From Bradyrhizobium cajani (lineage in GTDB: Bacteria > Pseudomonadota > Alphaproteobacteria > Rhizobiales > Xanthobacteraceae), in NCBI RefSeq assembly GCF_009759665.1, contig NZ_WQNE01000006.1:62001-126000 (forward strand): DNA of 64,000 bases, written 5' to 3'. This document shows positions 1 to 10,548 of the stretch, in pieces. A model generated the notes under the pieces. The model did no database searches. It saw only the letters and a program-made list of their open reading frames with translations, and was not told where the DNA came from. The translations under genes and the position numbers were made by a program. The number at the start of each line of letters is the position of its first letter. Positions within the stretch are counted from its first letter, which is position 1.

Positions 1-141
1 CGGGCGATCTCCGAAGTCCGGCGCGCCCGCTTAGGCGTCGCCCTGCGCGGGCGCCACGCCACTGATGCCGGCTCCTGCCGGAGCTTATCCACCCAGCGTC
101 GCAGCACCGAGTCGCCCAGACCGACTTCCTTCGACCGTTCC
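1..141 (-). pseudogene. IS3-family transposase OrfA fragment
   Basis: Read on the minus strand from about 141 down to the window edge, one open frame gives SERSKEVGLGDSVLRRWV followed by DKLRQE. This is the helix-turn-helix and leucine-zipper start typical of IS3-family OrfA proteins. No start codon is visible upstream, where the sequence becomes GATC-rich and unrelated. It is probably a decayed fragment that may continue outside the window. Confidence 0.5.
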
Positions 142-150
142 GATCGATCG

Positions 151-977
151 ATCGCTCGATACCCGCCAGTCCAACGGCCTGGCGCTAATAATCCTCTGCG
201 AACGATCTACGTTGACGTGCTGGCATTCGCATATCTAGGTTTTCTGACGCTATCACAGGCGTCCACTCATTCGGAGGAGGTTCGCGGGACTCTGGCTGAG
301 TTTTCGGGAGGGCGAACAGCATTCGCCCGTTTGCAAAATTGATTGGGACACTGAAGCGCGGCGGACCCGATGCAGCGCGAGTCTTTGCTGCAAGATCAGA
401 GGCCGCACGTCAAAACGCCCTGATCGTCGATATCGCGTTCTCCTAAAGTTGACGACCGATCTTTTCGCGTTGCGCAACGTCCTGGCTACAATCAAGTTGC
501 TTAATGAGCATCTGCTTTCGGGCGAGCAGATTGTGATGACTGTCGTTATGTGATCTCCGTTACAGCTCACGACCAATCGCCGGATGTTGCCTTTTCTTAG
601 CGTTGAACCAATGCTTCTGTTTGCCGCGGCCTCGTGATGCCCAGAAATCACTTCGATGAACCTGACCGCTCGGGCTCACGGCCGGTGCAAAACGCAGCAG
701 CCACGCAGCAAATACACCGTAGATAGGCCTCACCCGTCGCATACCGATCTCGCTTGTGGAAGTCGGACGCCATTCGCAAGTCTCCTTTGTGCGCATTCGA
801 CGCGAAGAACGCAACTATATTGCATCACACAAAATATGACGTGCAATGTGTCTTGAGCGCTCACGTGTACAAGCCCATTCAAAATAGAATGCGACACGCA
901 CCTCGACCGCTGGCGGTTTCCTCAGCTGCCTGTGAGAGATCGGCGGCTTGAATTTTATACGGATGAGCTAAAAGGCC
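151..977. other. no recognisable gene
   Basis: I see no open frame here that looks like a real protein. Short frames on both strands are arginine- and serine-rich shadow translations. The stretch lies between a transposase fragment and a MerR-type promoter and is probably decayed island DNA. Confidence 0.4.
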
Positions 978-1008
978 TTGAATCGCACGTGGCGTCACGT
1001 TGTACCAT
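978..1008 (+). promoter_or_regulatory. MerR-type promoter/operator, copy A
   Basis: The -35 element TTGAAT (978-983) and the -10 element TACCAT (1003-1008) are separated by 19 bp, the long spacer that MerR-family activators require. The spacer holds the imperfect dyad core ACGT-N2-CGT shared by six other sites in the window. No protein gene follows, but a strong terminator lies about 470 bp downstream. Confidence 0.65.
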
Positions 1009-1009
1009 T

Positions 1010-2320
1010 CCTAAGTCGCTGACGAGGATGCCTGGTAAATCGGACCGGCCCGCTGCTTGCTGCCATCGGTGAGACGATGATACCAATGCGGTCGATGTGT
1101 GTACGGCAATGGGCGACACGGCCCCAATCCCCTTCTGCCGGGTCTGGCGGACGGGGTCCCAGTCCTCGCATGCGAACAAATTTCGTCCAAGCCCAGGGGT
1201 ACTGGGTTGCTGCGCTTGGCGGCCGGGCACGTCGGCGCCGTTCGAACAGCCGAGGATCGTCTCTGTTGGGCGCCGCTCACTTAATCGCAATGGCTTTGAA
1301 GATACGCAGAACAAGGGACAATACGCCCTTCAAGGTTTGTGCGAGCAAGTGTTGAGCCGCATTCCATCAAACGACGCCAGATCTCTCCGTTCATTGATCC
1401 TTCCTTAAACTTTGCGGTGAACGTTTTGCCGCAAGAACCGTCGGCAGCTCTCCCTCTGTCGACGACTGACTTCGGCCCGGCCATCGAAAACGAGGCCGGG
1501 CCTTTTTTTGCCACTGATGAGCACAGTTTGGGAGTGTTCCGGCCCGCGATATCTGATGATTGCGAACGGTTAGTAAGCGATTGATCGGGAAGATAGTTCG
1601 TCACATGCTGAAATCGATCGATCCGATCCTAACGCCCGAGCCGCTCTGTTACTTGCCTCCATGGCTATGGCGGCGACCTCGTGGCCGTCGACGCCAACCA
1701 CCCGGCCAACCGCATCGCCGCCACGGCTCTACTCGGAGCGCCTGATTCAGCTGACGGGCATAAGTTAGAGAGGACCGTCCGCGCCATACTAACGCTCCAT
1801 CCGCTCGACGATCTCGTCGATCCGTGCGCGTGACGATGCCCGTCGACGATCCCGACCGTTTGCCCGGACGCAAGCGCATCGCGCTGGTCGAGATTGAACG
1901 CTCGGTCGGCCGTCCCACACACGCGCACGGTGTGTGTCTTCAGTCGCGGCAAGCTCTCGCGTCCGGATTTCTCTCGCTGCAGCTTCGGCGTCGTGGGAGG
2001 GCCGGCCCATACAAAAGCGGTTCAAGAAGATTCAACGCTTCGAGCATCGGCTGGCAATGTTGATTCAAGCGTCTGAAACGGCTCGGGCTGCTGACCGCGA
2101 AGTCGTCCCTCGTGCCGGCTCGCTAAATAAATGATTGCGAGAAACCCGCCACCCCGCCCGACGGCCGACGTCGTGCGCGGGTCTGCAATGGCAACCGGAA
2201 ACCGGAGCGCCCGTCCGGCTGATATCCGCTCGAACGATCACCCGTTCTGCAGCTTTGAGCGTCATAAGCGCGCTGATCAGGTCTTTCAGCGATGTACGAG
2301 GCGGCCTATATGATTAGCCA
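1010..2320. other. no recognisable gene apart from a terminator
   Basis: There is no convincing coding region. Between about 1650 and 2060 several frames on both strands stay open because the DNA is GC-rich, but none resembles a known family. The only clear structure is the hairpin terminator at 1474-1509. Confidence 0.35.
1474..1509 (+). terminator. rho-independent terminator
   Basis: GGCCCGGCC (1474-1482) pairs perfectly with GGCCGGGCC (1494-1502) across an A-rich loop and is followed by seven T residues. It ends transcription on the plus strand. No intact gene precedes it, so it may belong to a lost gene or to a non-coding RNA started at the MerR-type promoter at 978. Confidence 0.8.
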
Positions 2321-2983
2321 CTAGAAGCGCGTATTTTTGAGCAATACATCACCCTCCACTGCGCGGGGAAAGTGGGCCTCCACTTCGAATGATGGCAATA
2401 GGTCAAGAATGGCTTGCAGGGACAACTGCCCTTCGTAGAGCTCGCGGTCGCTATATTCCGTGTAGACGAAGCGCGTGTTGCTCAAGGTCTGCATGCCTCC
2501 AGCGATAACATCGGCTTCAGCTCCCTGGACATCCATCCAGATGAAATCCACCGTATTCAGATTGGCTTCGCTGCACCAGTCGTCCAGCCGCCGCGTTTCA
2601 ACTGAGACGGGGCGATCGAACCGAACCCAATCATACTCAGTAAGATGATTCTTCGGGCGGCGTATTGAGCCGGAGAGGTCCCATTCCTTCGCATCACCAT
2701 CTGCATTGCTTGGATGGAAGTCGATCATCCCGTTTCGATCACTGATCGCGATTTCAAGCAGCTTCACCTTAGAAAGCGATGGGCCCAGCTTCTTCTTGAA
2801 GCGGGCAATCGCTCTGGGATCCGGCTCAAAGCAGTAGAGATTAGCTTGCGGGCAGAGGTTGAGAAACTGTTGCGTATCGGTCCCGTCATTGCAGCCGATA
2901 TCCAGGATGACGGGATTCGGCTTTTGAAGAAGTGAAACAATGTGCTGGTGTACTTCGACAGAGGACACAGGTGCTTTTTCCAT
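2321..2983 (-). CDS. FkbM-family SAM-dependent methyltransferase
   Basis: The 220-residue product is a Rossmann-fold methyltransferase of the FkbM type, a family that O-methylates sugars and polyketides. The SAM-binding motif I is VILDIGCNDGTDTQQF near the N-terminus, the acidic strand is LYCFEPDP, and the family-typical VDFIWMDVQGAE follows in the second half. I chose the ATG at 2983; the frame stays open to a TTG at 3049, but the added residues are not conserved-looking and neither start has a strong Shine-Dalgarno. It stands alone beside transposase debris. The substrate cannot be told from sequence; a surface or Nod-factor-like glycan is only a guess from context. Confidence 0.85.
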   Translation of the reverse strand: MEKAPVSSVEVHQHIVSLLQKPNPVILDIGCNDGTDTQQFLNLCPQANLYCFEPDPRAIARFKKKLGPSLSKVKLLEIAISDRNGMIDFHPSNADGDAKEWDLSGSIRRPKNHLTEYDWVRFDRPVSVETRRLDDWCSEANLNTVDFIWMDVQGAEADVIAGGMQTLSNTRFVYTEYSDRELYEGQLSLQAILDLLPSFEVEAHFPRAVEGDVLLKNTRF

Positions 2984-3269
2984 TTGGCGCGAAGATCCGA
3001 TGAATTTCGTCTTTGACGCAGCAATCACACGCCAGACGCGCCGGCACAACGTATATCAATGTATATGATTCATATCCGCCTTTAGGAGCAGCGGAAAGAT
3101 CGGCTTCGTGCGAATGTCAGTCGTCGCCTATTCTCTCTAAAGCGTGCCAGCCAGACTGATCTCTCGTGCGCACCAATAGCCAATCACCTCGATGACAGTT
3201 GCGACAGGCGAGATGTGCTCTGCCGACTAACCGCTGCCATCACAGATCGCTGGCGCAATGTGTGAACCA

Positions 3270-3706
3270 CTCCAGTCCTCGGAATCAGCTGCTCTTCGGA
3301 AGACCGTACGCGCTCAAGCATCGACGCACGCGTTGCCGGGCGCAAGCAAAACACTGCACGGCGGTCGGCGCGGATCTCTTCGGCTTCTGGCAGGAGACCT
3401 TGCGGCGGATCTCCGGAAATCAAAGCTGGGCGAGGCGATCCGCTATGCCGTCTCTCGGCGCGCCATCTTCGAACGCTTCCCACCGACGGCCGCGTCGAGC
3501 TCCACTCCACCATCGTCGAACGCCCCATCAGCTACAACAATTCAAAAACGCTCTTCGCGGGCAGCGACGGCGGCGACAAACGTTGGCAGCCCGCAACGCT
3601 GCCGCACAACGGAAATGACAATGTCCATCCATTCGCCTATATTCAGATACTTCAGCGTATTGCCAACGGCTTACCCTGGAACGAAATCGACGCACTTATG
3701 CCATGA
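3270..3706 (+). pseudogene. IS66-family TnpC remnant
   Basis: Pieces of the C-terminal half of an IS66 TnpC transposase occur in shifting frames. SKLGEAIRYAVSR (around 3422) matches KLAEAIRYALSR of the intact element at 17.8-19.4 kb. It is followed by IVERPISYNNSKTLFAGSDG and, in another frame, by HPFAYIQILQRIANGLPWNE and a stop at 3704. Frameshifts and substitutions make it non-functional. Confidence 0.75.
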
Positions 3707-3980
3707 GACCACGCCGTCTGACGACCTCAGCTTGCCGCTGGCGTAGTTCACCTCGAGATTTCACATGCCTTATGGTTGATTTCGCGCACGCTCTCCCGAT
3801 GCTTGCCATCGTCGGTCATCAGGCGTGGTCGTTGTTGAGCTGCCGATCTCGCTCCGTCACACGACCGTGGTATACACTTTTCGAACGTCGATCAGCAGGG
3901 TCAGTTTGAGAGGATAAGCTCTCCGCGATTCCGCCCAATTTTGCGATAAGCCATCATCTGCAACTTTAGGGCCGCTCGGT

Positions 3981-4440
3981 TTACGTCTGCCACAAGCGCG
4001 CATAAGCGCTTTCAGCCAGCAGATCTGTCTGTCTGCCCTCCGCAACGATCCGGCCCCTTGTCTAAGACGACGATCTTGTCGGCACCACAGATGGTGCTGA
4101 GTCGGTGAGAGATCACCACGATCGTCTTACCGGCCCGACGCAAACTTCTCAAGGAGCCAGTGCACAGTGGCTTCGGCAACCGAGTCAAGGGAGGCGCTCG
4201 GCTCGTCCAAGATTAGGATTTCCGGATTCCGATATAGAGCTCGTACTAACGAAAGGCGCTGCTTCTTGCCACCAGACAATTTTGCGCCATTTTCGCCCAG
4301 GTAGGTTTGGAAACCACCGGGCCAATCCTCGATTACCTCACGCAGCCCAGTTTGATCGCAAATTTTCATAATCCTATCGATCTCGGGCTCGAATCCAACA
4401 AGTGCGATGTTACAGGATACCCAAGCCCACTCTTTGCGCA
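3981..4440 (-). pseudogene. ABC transporter ATPase remnant
   Basis: The C-terminal half of an ABC ATPase is readable. LSGGKKQRLSLVRAL is the signature motif, ILILDEPSASLDS is Walker B with the D-loop, and after a one-base frameshift near 4145 TIVVISHRLST supplies the H-loop. A second shift near 4058 restores the tail RIVAEGRQTDLLAESAYARL with a stop at 3981. The Walker A half is missing. The sequence resembles permease-ATPase exporters, so this is the end of a lost export gene. Confidence 0.75.
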
Positions 4441-4575
4441 TATGACCGTCGAGGGTGTGCTGCTCCACGCCTCAAATTTCGTGCCAGCCGCTCAGAAGCG
4501 GCAAAGTGTGTGTTGTTCAAAGGCCTGAGTGAGGTAGGAAGACCCGCTCGGGACATTCGGTCGCAACACGACTAG

Positions 4576-4700
4576 CCTCGGACGTGGACTCATTAACGCG
4601 CAGCCACAGCCTGATTGATGCAAGTTGGACGAATGCGAGGTAGTTGGCGGCGAGTTTGTCACAGCGCGTTGCCACGCGCCGGCTTGTCCATTTCCTCGCA
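4576..4700 (-). pseudogene. IS5-family (IS427-like) transposase C-terminus
   Basis: The minus strand reads RRVATRCDKLAANYLAFVQL followed by ASIRLWLRVNES, the conserved C-terminal end of IS5/IS427-type transposases. The catalytic region upstream is absent, so this is a fragment left by an old insertion. Confidence 0.7.
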
Positions 4701-4815
4701 TTGGCAGTGGAACAATTTGTCATGGTTCGATTCGCCCCCCAATTTAGGTAGTTTGACGCAGCACGAGGAGGCATTCTAACTAACTCGCTCCATCGGAAAC
4801 GGGGGGAGTCCTGCA

Positions 4816-6069
4816 ATGACCGGCGGACGCATCGGCTCGCGAACCGCGCCGGGGAGTGACGCGCCTCCAAATCCTATGAGCCCGTCGGAACGGCTCGACT
4901 CGATTGACGTGCTGCGGGGCTTGGCCCTGTTCGGCGTGCTCGCCATGAACATCGTCACCATATTTCGGGCCTCTTTCTTCGCGGCGTTCTTGCCGAACGC
5001 GGAGCCGGCGGGGCCGCTCGACCAGGCGGTGGCGGCTGTGCTGACGGTCGCCGTCGACTTCAAGGCGCTTGCGCTGTTCTCGCTGCTGTTCGGCGTCGGC
5101 CTCGCCATCCAATTCGAGCGGCTTGCCGGCAATGCACGGCGCATTATCTTGCTCGTGCGCAGGCTCGTGGTGTTGCTGGCGATTGGCCTGGTGCATCTCT
5201 ATTTGATCTGGAACGGCGACATTCTCGTCGAATATGCGCTGGCGGGCTTCCTGTTGCTGCCCTTCCTCGGCGCCCCGCGGTGGCTCATGGCGGGTGCAGC
5301 CCTGCTGCTCCTGGGGCTCTACGTGACCATACTGGTGCTACCGCCGATCGTGCCGCTGCCGGGTGCAGCCGAGATGGCCGCTCTTGCCGCAGACGCGGCG
5401 CGTGCCTACGGCACGGGCGGATTTTTCGACGTACTCGCGTTCCGGATCCGGGAGGTGCCGGTGATTTTTCCGCTGCACGTCTTGATCTTTCCGCGCACTG
5501 TCGCGCTATTCCTGGTCGGCGCCTTCGCGTGGCGCAGCGGGGTTGTGCGTCGGGCTTCGGCGAACCGGCGCCTGCTGTTCGTGGTCGCAACCTTTGGCAT
5601 TCTTCTCGGGGGCGGATTGAGTCTCGCGGCAGCAGGACAAGAGCTCTTCGATTGGCCGTCGCTCGGGCGCGCGCATTTTCCGGTGGAACAGCTGGGGTCG
5701 GTCGTGTTGGCCCTGGGTTATGCGGCCGCGATCATCGCCGCTGTGAATCTCTCGGGCGGGCGGAAGATGCTGAGCTGGGCCGCGCCGGTTGGCCGCATGG
5801 CGTTCACCAACTATCTGGCGCAATCTGTGATCTGCGGCTGGATCTTCTACGGCTATGGTCTAGGCCAATTTGGTCGCCTCGGCGTGGCCGCGACACTGGG
5901 GATCGGCATTTTGGTGTATGTCGCGCAGGTGGTGTTCAGCGCGTGGTGGCTGCGCCGCTATCGGTTCGGTCCTGTCGAATGGCTCTGGCGCTCGTGCATG
6001 TATGGGGTACCGCAGCGGATGCGGGCAACGGTCAATTTAGCCATTATGCGCACGACCATCGCAGTTTGA
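4816..6069 (+). CDS. DUF418 (YeiB-like) polytopic membrane protein
   Basis: The 417-residue protein has the DUF418/YeiB layout. A conserved RLDSIDVLRGLALFGVLAMN opens the N-terminus, several hydrophobic helices follow (for example IILLVRRLVVLLAIGLVHLY), and a C-terminal DUF418 block contains GRMAFTNYLAQSVICGWIFY. These proteins are inner-membrane and resemble acyltransferase-3 and HGSNAT enzymes, but their substrates are unproven. The ATG at 4816 is preceded by GGGGGGAG at about eight bases, which fixes the start. Base composition is that of normal Bradyrhizobium coding DNA, unlike the decayed flanks, so it is probably functional. Confidence 0.88.
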   Translation: MTGGRIGSRTAPGSDAPPNPMSPSERLDSIDVLRGLALFGVLAMNIVTIFRASFFAAFLPNAEPAGPLDQAVAAVLTVAVDFKALALFSLLFGVGLAIQFERLAGNARRIILLVRRLVVLLAIGLVHLYLIWNGDILVEYALAGFLLLPFLGAPRWLMAGAALLLLGLYVTILVLPPIVPLPGAAEMAALAADAARAYGTGGFFDVLAFRIREVPVIFPLHVLIFPRTVALFLVGAFAWRSGVVRRASANRRLLFVVATFGILLGGGLSLAAAGQELFDWPSLGRAHFPVEQLGSVVLALGYAAAIIAAVNLSGGRKMLSWAAPVGRMAFTNYLAQSVICGWIFYGYGLGQFGRLGVAATLGIGILVYVAQVVFSAWWLRRYRFGPVEWLWRSCMYGVPQRMRATVNLAIMRTTIAV

Positions 6070-6090
6070 TGCGGCCCCCTATCAAACTGC
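6061..6090 (+). terminator. hairpin at the end of the DUF418 gene
   Basis: GCAGTTTGAT (6061-6070) pairs perfectly with ATCAAACTGC (6081-6090) and overlaps the DUF418 stop codon. The following bases are only moderately T-rich, so it may be a weak terminator or a 3'-end stabiliser. Confidence 0.5.
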
Positions 6091-6829
6091 CTCTTGCTTC
6101 AAGAGGAAGCCACCCAAGCGGGTACGGCTGGTTTTGCCCTACAGCGCCCCCGGGCGATGTCCGGTTTTCCGCCGCTGTTGGGGTGAGCGGACATCAGGCG
6201 GCCGGTCACTTAGTGAGTACATGGCCTAGCTAGGCTAGTCAGTCGCGAACACAACAAATGTGAAGACGACGGTGAGCATCCGGAGTGGGCGACCCGGGCT
6301 GCTAGAACTGCGGAACCGAATTTCCATCTCCAAGGCTCGAACGTGGGGAAGCGGAAGCAAGATCCAACGCTGACGAGAGGATGTGACGAACCCGGTTTGG
6401 CCGTCGTAGTTGCCAAGCGTGCAGAAGCGCGGCTCGCTCGAACGTGTGGTCGGCGACCGCGGCGGATCGCCGTGCCGATGACGCCTGACTCCGTGCGCCA
6501 TTGTCATGGCCCGCCTCTGCTGTGTTCGTACCGCAGCATCCAGTGGCCTGATCCAGGTCGGTGCAGATAAGTTCTTGAACGCCCCGCGCTCAAGATGTCG
6601 GCATAATCTTTATTGTCCGCGAGGGTCTCATATTGTTCGGGCCCGGCTCTTCGATGGATCTTGTGCGCCGCACGTTTTCCCGGCGCCAGCCCCTCGATGC
6701 GCGCTGTCAGACGAAGCAAACATGTGCAGCCCGGCTACCGCCTTCGAAATACGCGGTGCTTCGATCGGTGTAAGGGCCGTTAATGTTGAGGACGCCCGCG
6801 CCCCAACCGGGTGTTTCGGTGAAACGCAA
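6091..6829. other. no recognisable gene
   Basis: No credible coding region is visible between the DUF418 gene and the NifA site of groESL. Short frames on both strands lack recognisable motifs and ribosome-binding sites. Confidence 0.4.
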
Positions 6830-6845
6830 TGTCATCTTCGCAACA
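6830..6845 (+). promoter_or_regulatory. NifA upstream activator sequence
   Basis: TGT (6830-6832), ten bases, then ACA (6843-6845) matches the NifA-binding consensus TGT-N10-ACA. It lies about 140 bp upstream of the start expected from the first -24/-12 element and about 340 bp from the second, so it is placed best for the first. Confidence 0.7.
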
Positions 6846-6949
6846 GCTTGGCGGGCCGTGTATCTGATGGCGTTTGCTTCCGGACAAAGACACGCGCAGG
6901 CCAGGCAACAATTCAGCAGAACTGCAGCTATCGATCGTTCAGCTCGTTT

Positions 6950-6966
6950 TTGGCCTGACTCTTGCT
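6950..6966 (+). promoter_or_regulatory. sigma-54 promoter, distal copy
   Basis: TTGGCCTGACTCTTGCT has GG and GC with correct -24/-12 spacing and fits YTGGCAYRNNNNTTGCW except at one or two inner positions. It drives the truncated groES copy and probably the intact operon by read-through. Confidence 0.75.
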
Positions 6967-7020
6967 ATAATTTGTCTTGTCACAATGTGACTATCTCCAA
7001 CTTGAGCTCAGGAGACTTGC

Positions 7021-7191
7021 ATGAATTCTCGTCCGCTTCACGACCGCTTCGTGGTCAAGCGCATCGACGCCGATGAGAAGACAGCTTGTGGGGTTATCAT
7101 TCCCGACACAGCCACGCAAAAGCTGCAGGCATGGATCGTCCAGCTCATTATTGGCCTGACCCTTGCTATAATTGGGCTTGTCACACTGTGA
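7021..7191 (+). pseudogene. truncated duplicate of groES
   Basis: The ATG at 7021 opens a 56-codon frame beginning [20 protein letters not shown], which parallels the intact GroES for about 31 residues (to IIPDTA). It then runs out of homology into the second promoter copy and stops at 7189. It lacks the rest of the roof and core of the co-chaperonin. Differences such as TACG for TAGG show decay. It could act as an upstream open frame in the long transcript, but it cannot be a working GroES. Confidence 0.75.
7151..7167 (+). promoter_or_regulatory. sigma-54 promoter, proximal copy (groESL)
   Basis: TTGGCCTGACCCTTGCT has correct -24/-12 spacing and lies 61 bp upstream of the intact groES ATG. 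Established work on B. japonicum describes one groESL operon co-regulated with nif genes by NifA and RpoN; this promoter fits that operon. Confidence 0.85.
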
Positions 7192-7228
7192 CTATCTCCA
7201 ACTTGTTCAAATCGCTCAGGAGTCTTGT

Positions 7229-7543
7229 ATGAATTTTCGTCCGCTTCACGACCGCGTCGTGGTCAAGCGCATCGACGCCGATGAGAAGACCGCTGGTGGC
7301 ATTATCATTCCCGACACAGCGAAGGAAAAGCCCTCGCAGGGCGAAGTCATTGCAATTGGCCCGGGCGGCCGCGATGAGACTGGGAAGCTGATTCCGATTG
7401 ATATCCAGGTCGGGGACCGCGTGCTGTTCGGCAAATGGTCGGGCACCGAAGTCAAGATCGACAGCGAGGAGCTGTTGATCATGAAGGAGAGCGACATCAT
7501 GGGCGTTCTCACCGATGTGTTTCCCAAGAAGAAAGCCGCCTAA
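7229..7543 (+). CDS. groES: co-chaperonin GroES, symbiotic copy
   Basis: The 104-residue product covers the whole GroES fold: [20 protein letters not shown] at the N-terminus, the mobile loop around [16 protein letters not shown], and a C-terminal strand ending DVFPKKKAA. It caps the GroEL ring in the cytoplasm. The frame extends upstream to 7172, but the ATG at 7229, with CAGGAG about eight bases before it, matches the family start. It is followed by groEL after 84 bp and sits under a -24/-12 promoter, as expected of the NifA-controlled copy (groESL3) that helps fold nitrogen-fixation proteins. The paralogue number is inferred from the promoter and location. Confidence 0.95.
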   Translation: MNFRPLHDRVVVKRIDADEKTAGGIIIPDTAKEKPSQGEVIAIGPGGRDETGKLIPIDIQVGDRVLFGKWSGTEVKIDSEELLIMKESDIMGVLTDVFPKKKAA

Positions 7544-7609
7544 CCGAGCGATCGAACAGCTCACTCCTGACGAGCGCCCACTTAGGCGCGCTGAAGGATG
7601 AGAAAATAG

Positions 7610-9268
<1,659 letters not shown>

Positions 9269-9298
9269 TCCACTCTGTCAAAGTGTCGACGACCATGC

Positions 9299-9326
9299 AA
9301 AACCCTGGCACGAATGCCAGGGTTTT
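9299..9326 (+). terminator. rho-independent terminator of groESL
   Basis: AAAACCCTGGCA (9299-9310) pairs perfectly with TGCCAGGGTTTT (9315-9326) around a CGAA loop, 31 bp after the groEL stop codon. Confidence 0.85.
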
Positions 9327-10548
9327 GCTTCGGCGACCTTGCAACGTAGTCCTCGCAGGCCGCGCCAAAAGCCCAAACTATCGGCCTATCCGTATGAACG
9401 GCGCTAGGGCCCAGACCTAATTTGCTTGTGACTTTTCGCTCGGTTGCGGCAAAATCGGCGATCTGTTGCCGATGCCCCCTGGTGCCGTTTTTTTGTTTTA
9501 GTATTTGCGCCAAACCTCCCCCCTTTTTCTGTGCGTCTGCAAGGCTGAGGCCCGATCGGTGTTGAGATCCCGCCCGGAAGCGACCGCAAGCGCATTATTG
9601 TTTGGCTTGCCGGGCTGCCAAACTCAGCGTGACGCCGAGCTGTAGCCGTCAGTGAAGATGCACGAGACTAACTCGCTGCTCTGCTCGATGCGGATCGACG
9701 ACATCCCACTTCTCTGTAGGCCGTTTCAGGTATCTCCACGACGTCGCTATCGAAGCTCGCAATCCGCAAATCCCACAATAGATCCGGATCGGATTCATGC
9801 TCCAGTCTCGGCACGACTTTTGATTCGTTCCCTTCGCAGAGCAGCAGCCACGTCGTAACTGTCATCAGCCGCAGGCCACCCGAGAGAAACATGAGGACCC
9901 GTCGCGGCGATGCCGCTCGCAATCTGGTCGAATACTGCAACCATCCCGGAGGAACTGCGTGGTCGGAGCTCATCAAATCCTGAGTACCGGTCGACTTCCG
10001 GAGCAATTACGTACCGGCTTCCGGGTTGCGTTCGACGAACGCGCAAGCAAGGACCAGCTGAGTTGCACAAATGATGATCGGGGGCCTGCACCAGGGAGCC
10101 AGCCCAGGGATCGAACCGCGGCTTCGGTCCACATTCGAAAACGTTCTTCCTTGACCATTGTCCCACATCACCGTTCGATCTCCCGGTTTGTTGGTACTGC
10201 GCGTATGCCCGCGCTATGCCGAACAGCCACGGAGGACATGATTGAAAGCCCATGCCGATTGGTGCATGACGGATCTCTCCCCGGTCGGCTCTCTTTGTGA
10301 CGAAACACCAATCGACAACGCTGTGTGAGTCTTTGAGGGGAATGGGAGATCACTGAAACGAGCGTGCGCCTCCGATAGGTCATATCGACAAGACTTACCT
10401 TGATGAGAGCCCGCGCAGCGGCCGCAATAAATCCAAGTCCCGGAGAACGTGCTTATACTGCGCTTACATCCACACTATACCAATGTGTAACCGAGATAGC
10501 CATGGGGATTAATTGGCACGAAGCGCGACCGGGTTCATTGTCGGACTT
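9327..10548. other. no intact gene
   Basis: No intact gene is visible. On the minus strand between about 10100 and 9668 two overlapping frames read SDPDLLWDLRIASFDSDVVE and MVAVFDQIASGIAATGPHVS, which could be the debris of one frameshifted protein. I do not recognise the family. Confidence 0.35.

Larger units (their letters stand above)
6937..7320 (+). repeat. tandem duplication of groES promoter and 5' end
   Basis: About 180 bp starting near 6937 recurs from about 7138. Each copy has a -24/-12 promoter, the palindrome GTCACA-N-TGTGAC, the leader TGACTATCTCCAACTTG, and an ATG with the first 30 or so codons of groES. The offset is 201 bp in the promoter and 208 bp at the ATG. The copies differ at several positions, so the duplication is not recent. 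Confidence 0.85.

Noticed and set aside
5280..6233. A long plus-strand frame overlapping the DUF418 gene
   Set aside because: It is an Arg/Gly-rich out-of-frame shadow. The DUF418 frame has the conserved motifs and the ribosome-binding site.
10084..10170. A tRNA-like stretch (GGGATCGAACC on the plus strand)
   Set aside because: The T-loop-like motif is not accompanied by a D arm, an anticodon stem or an acceptor stem.
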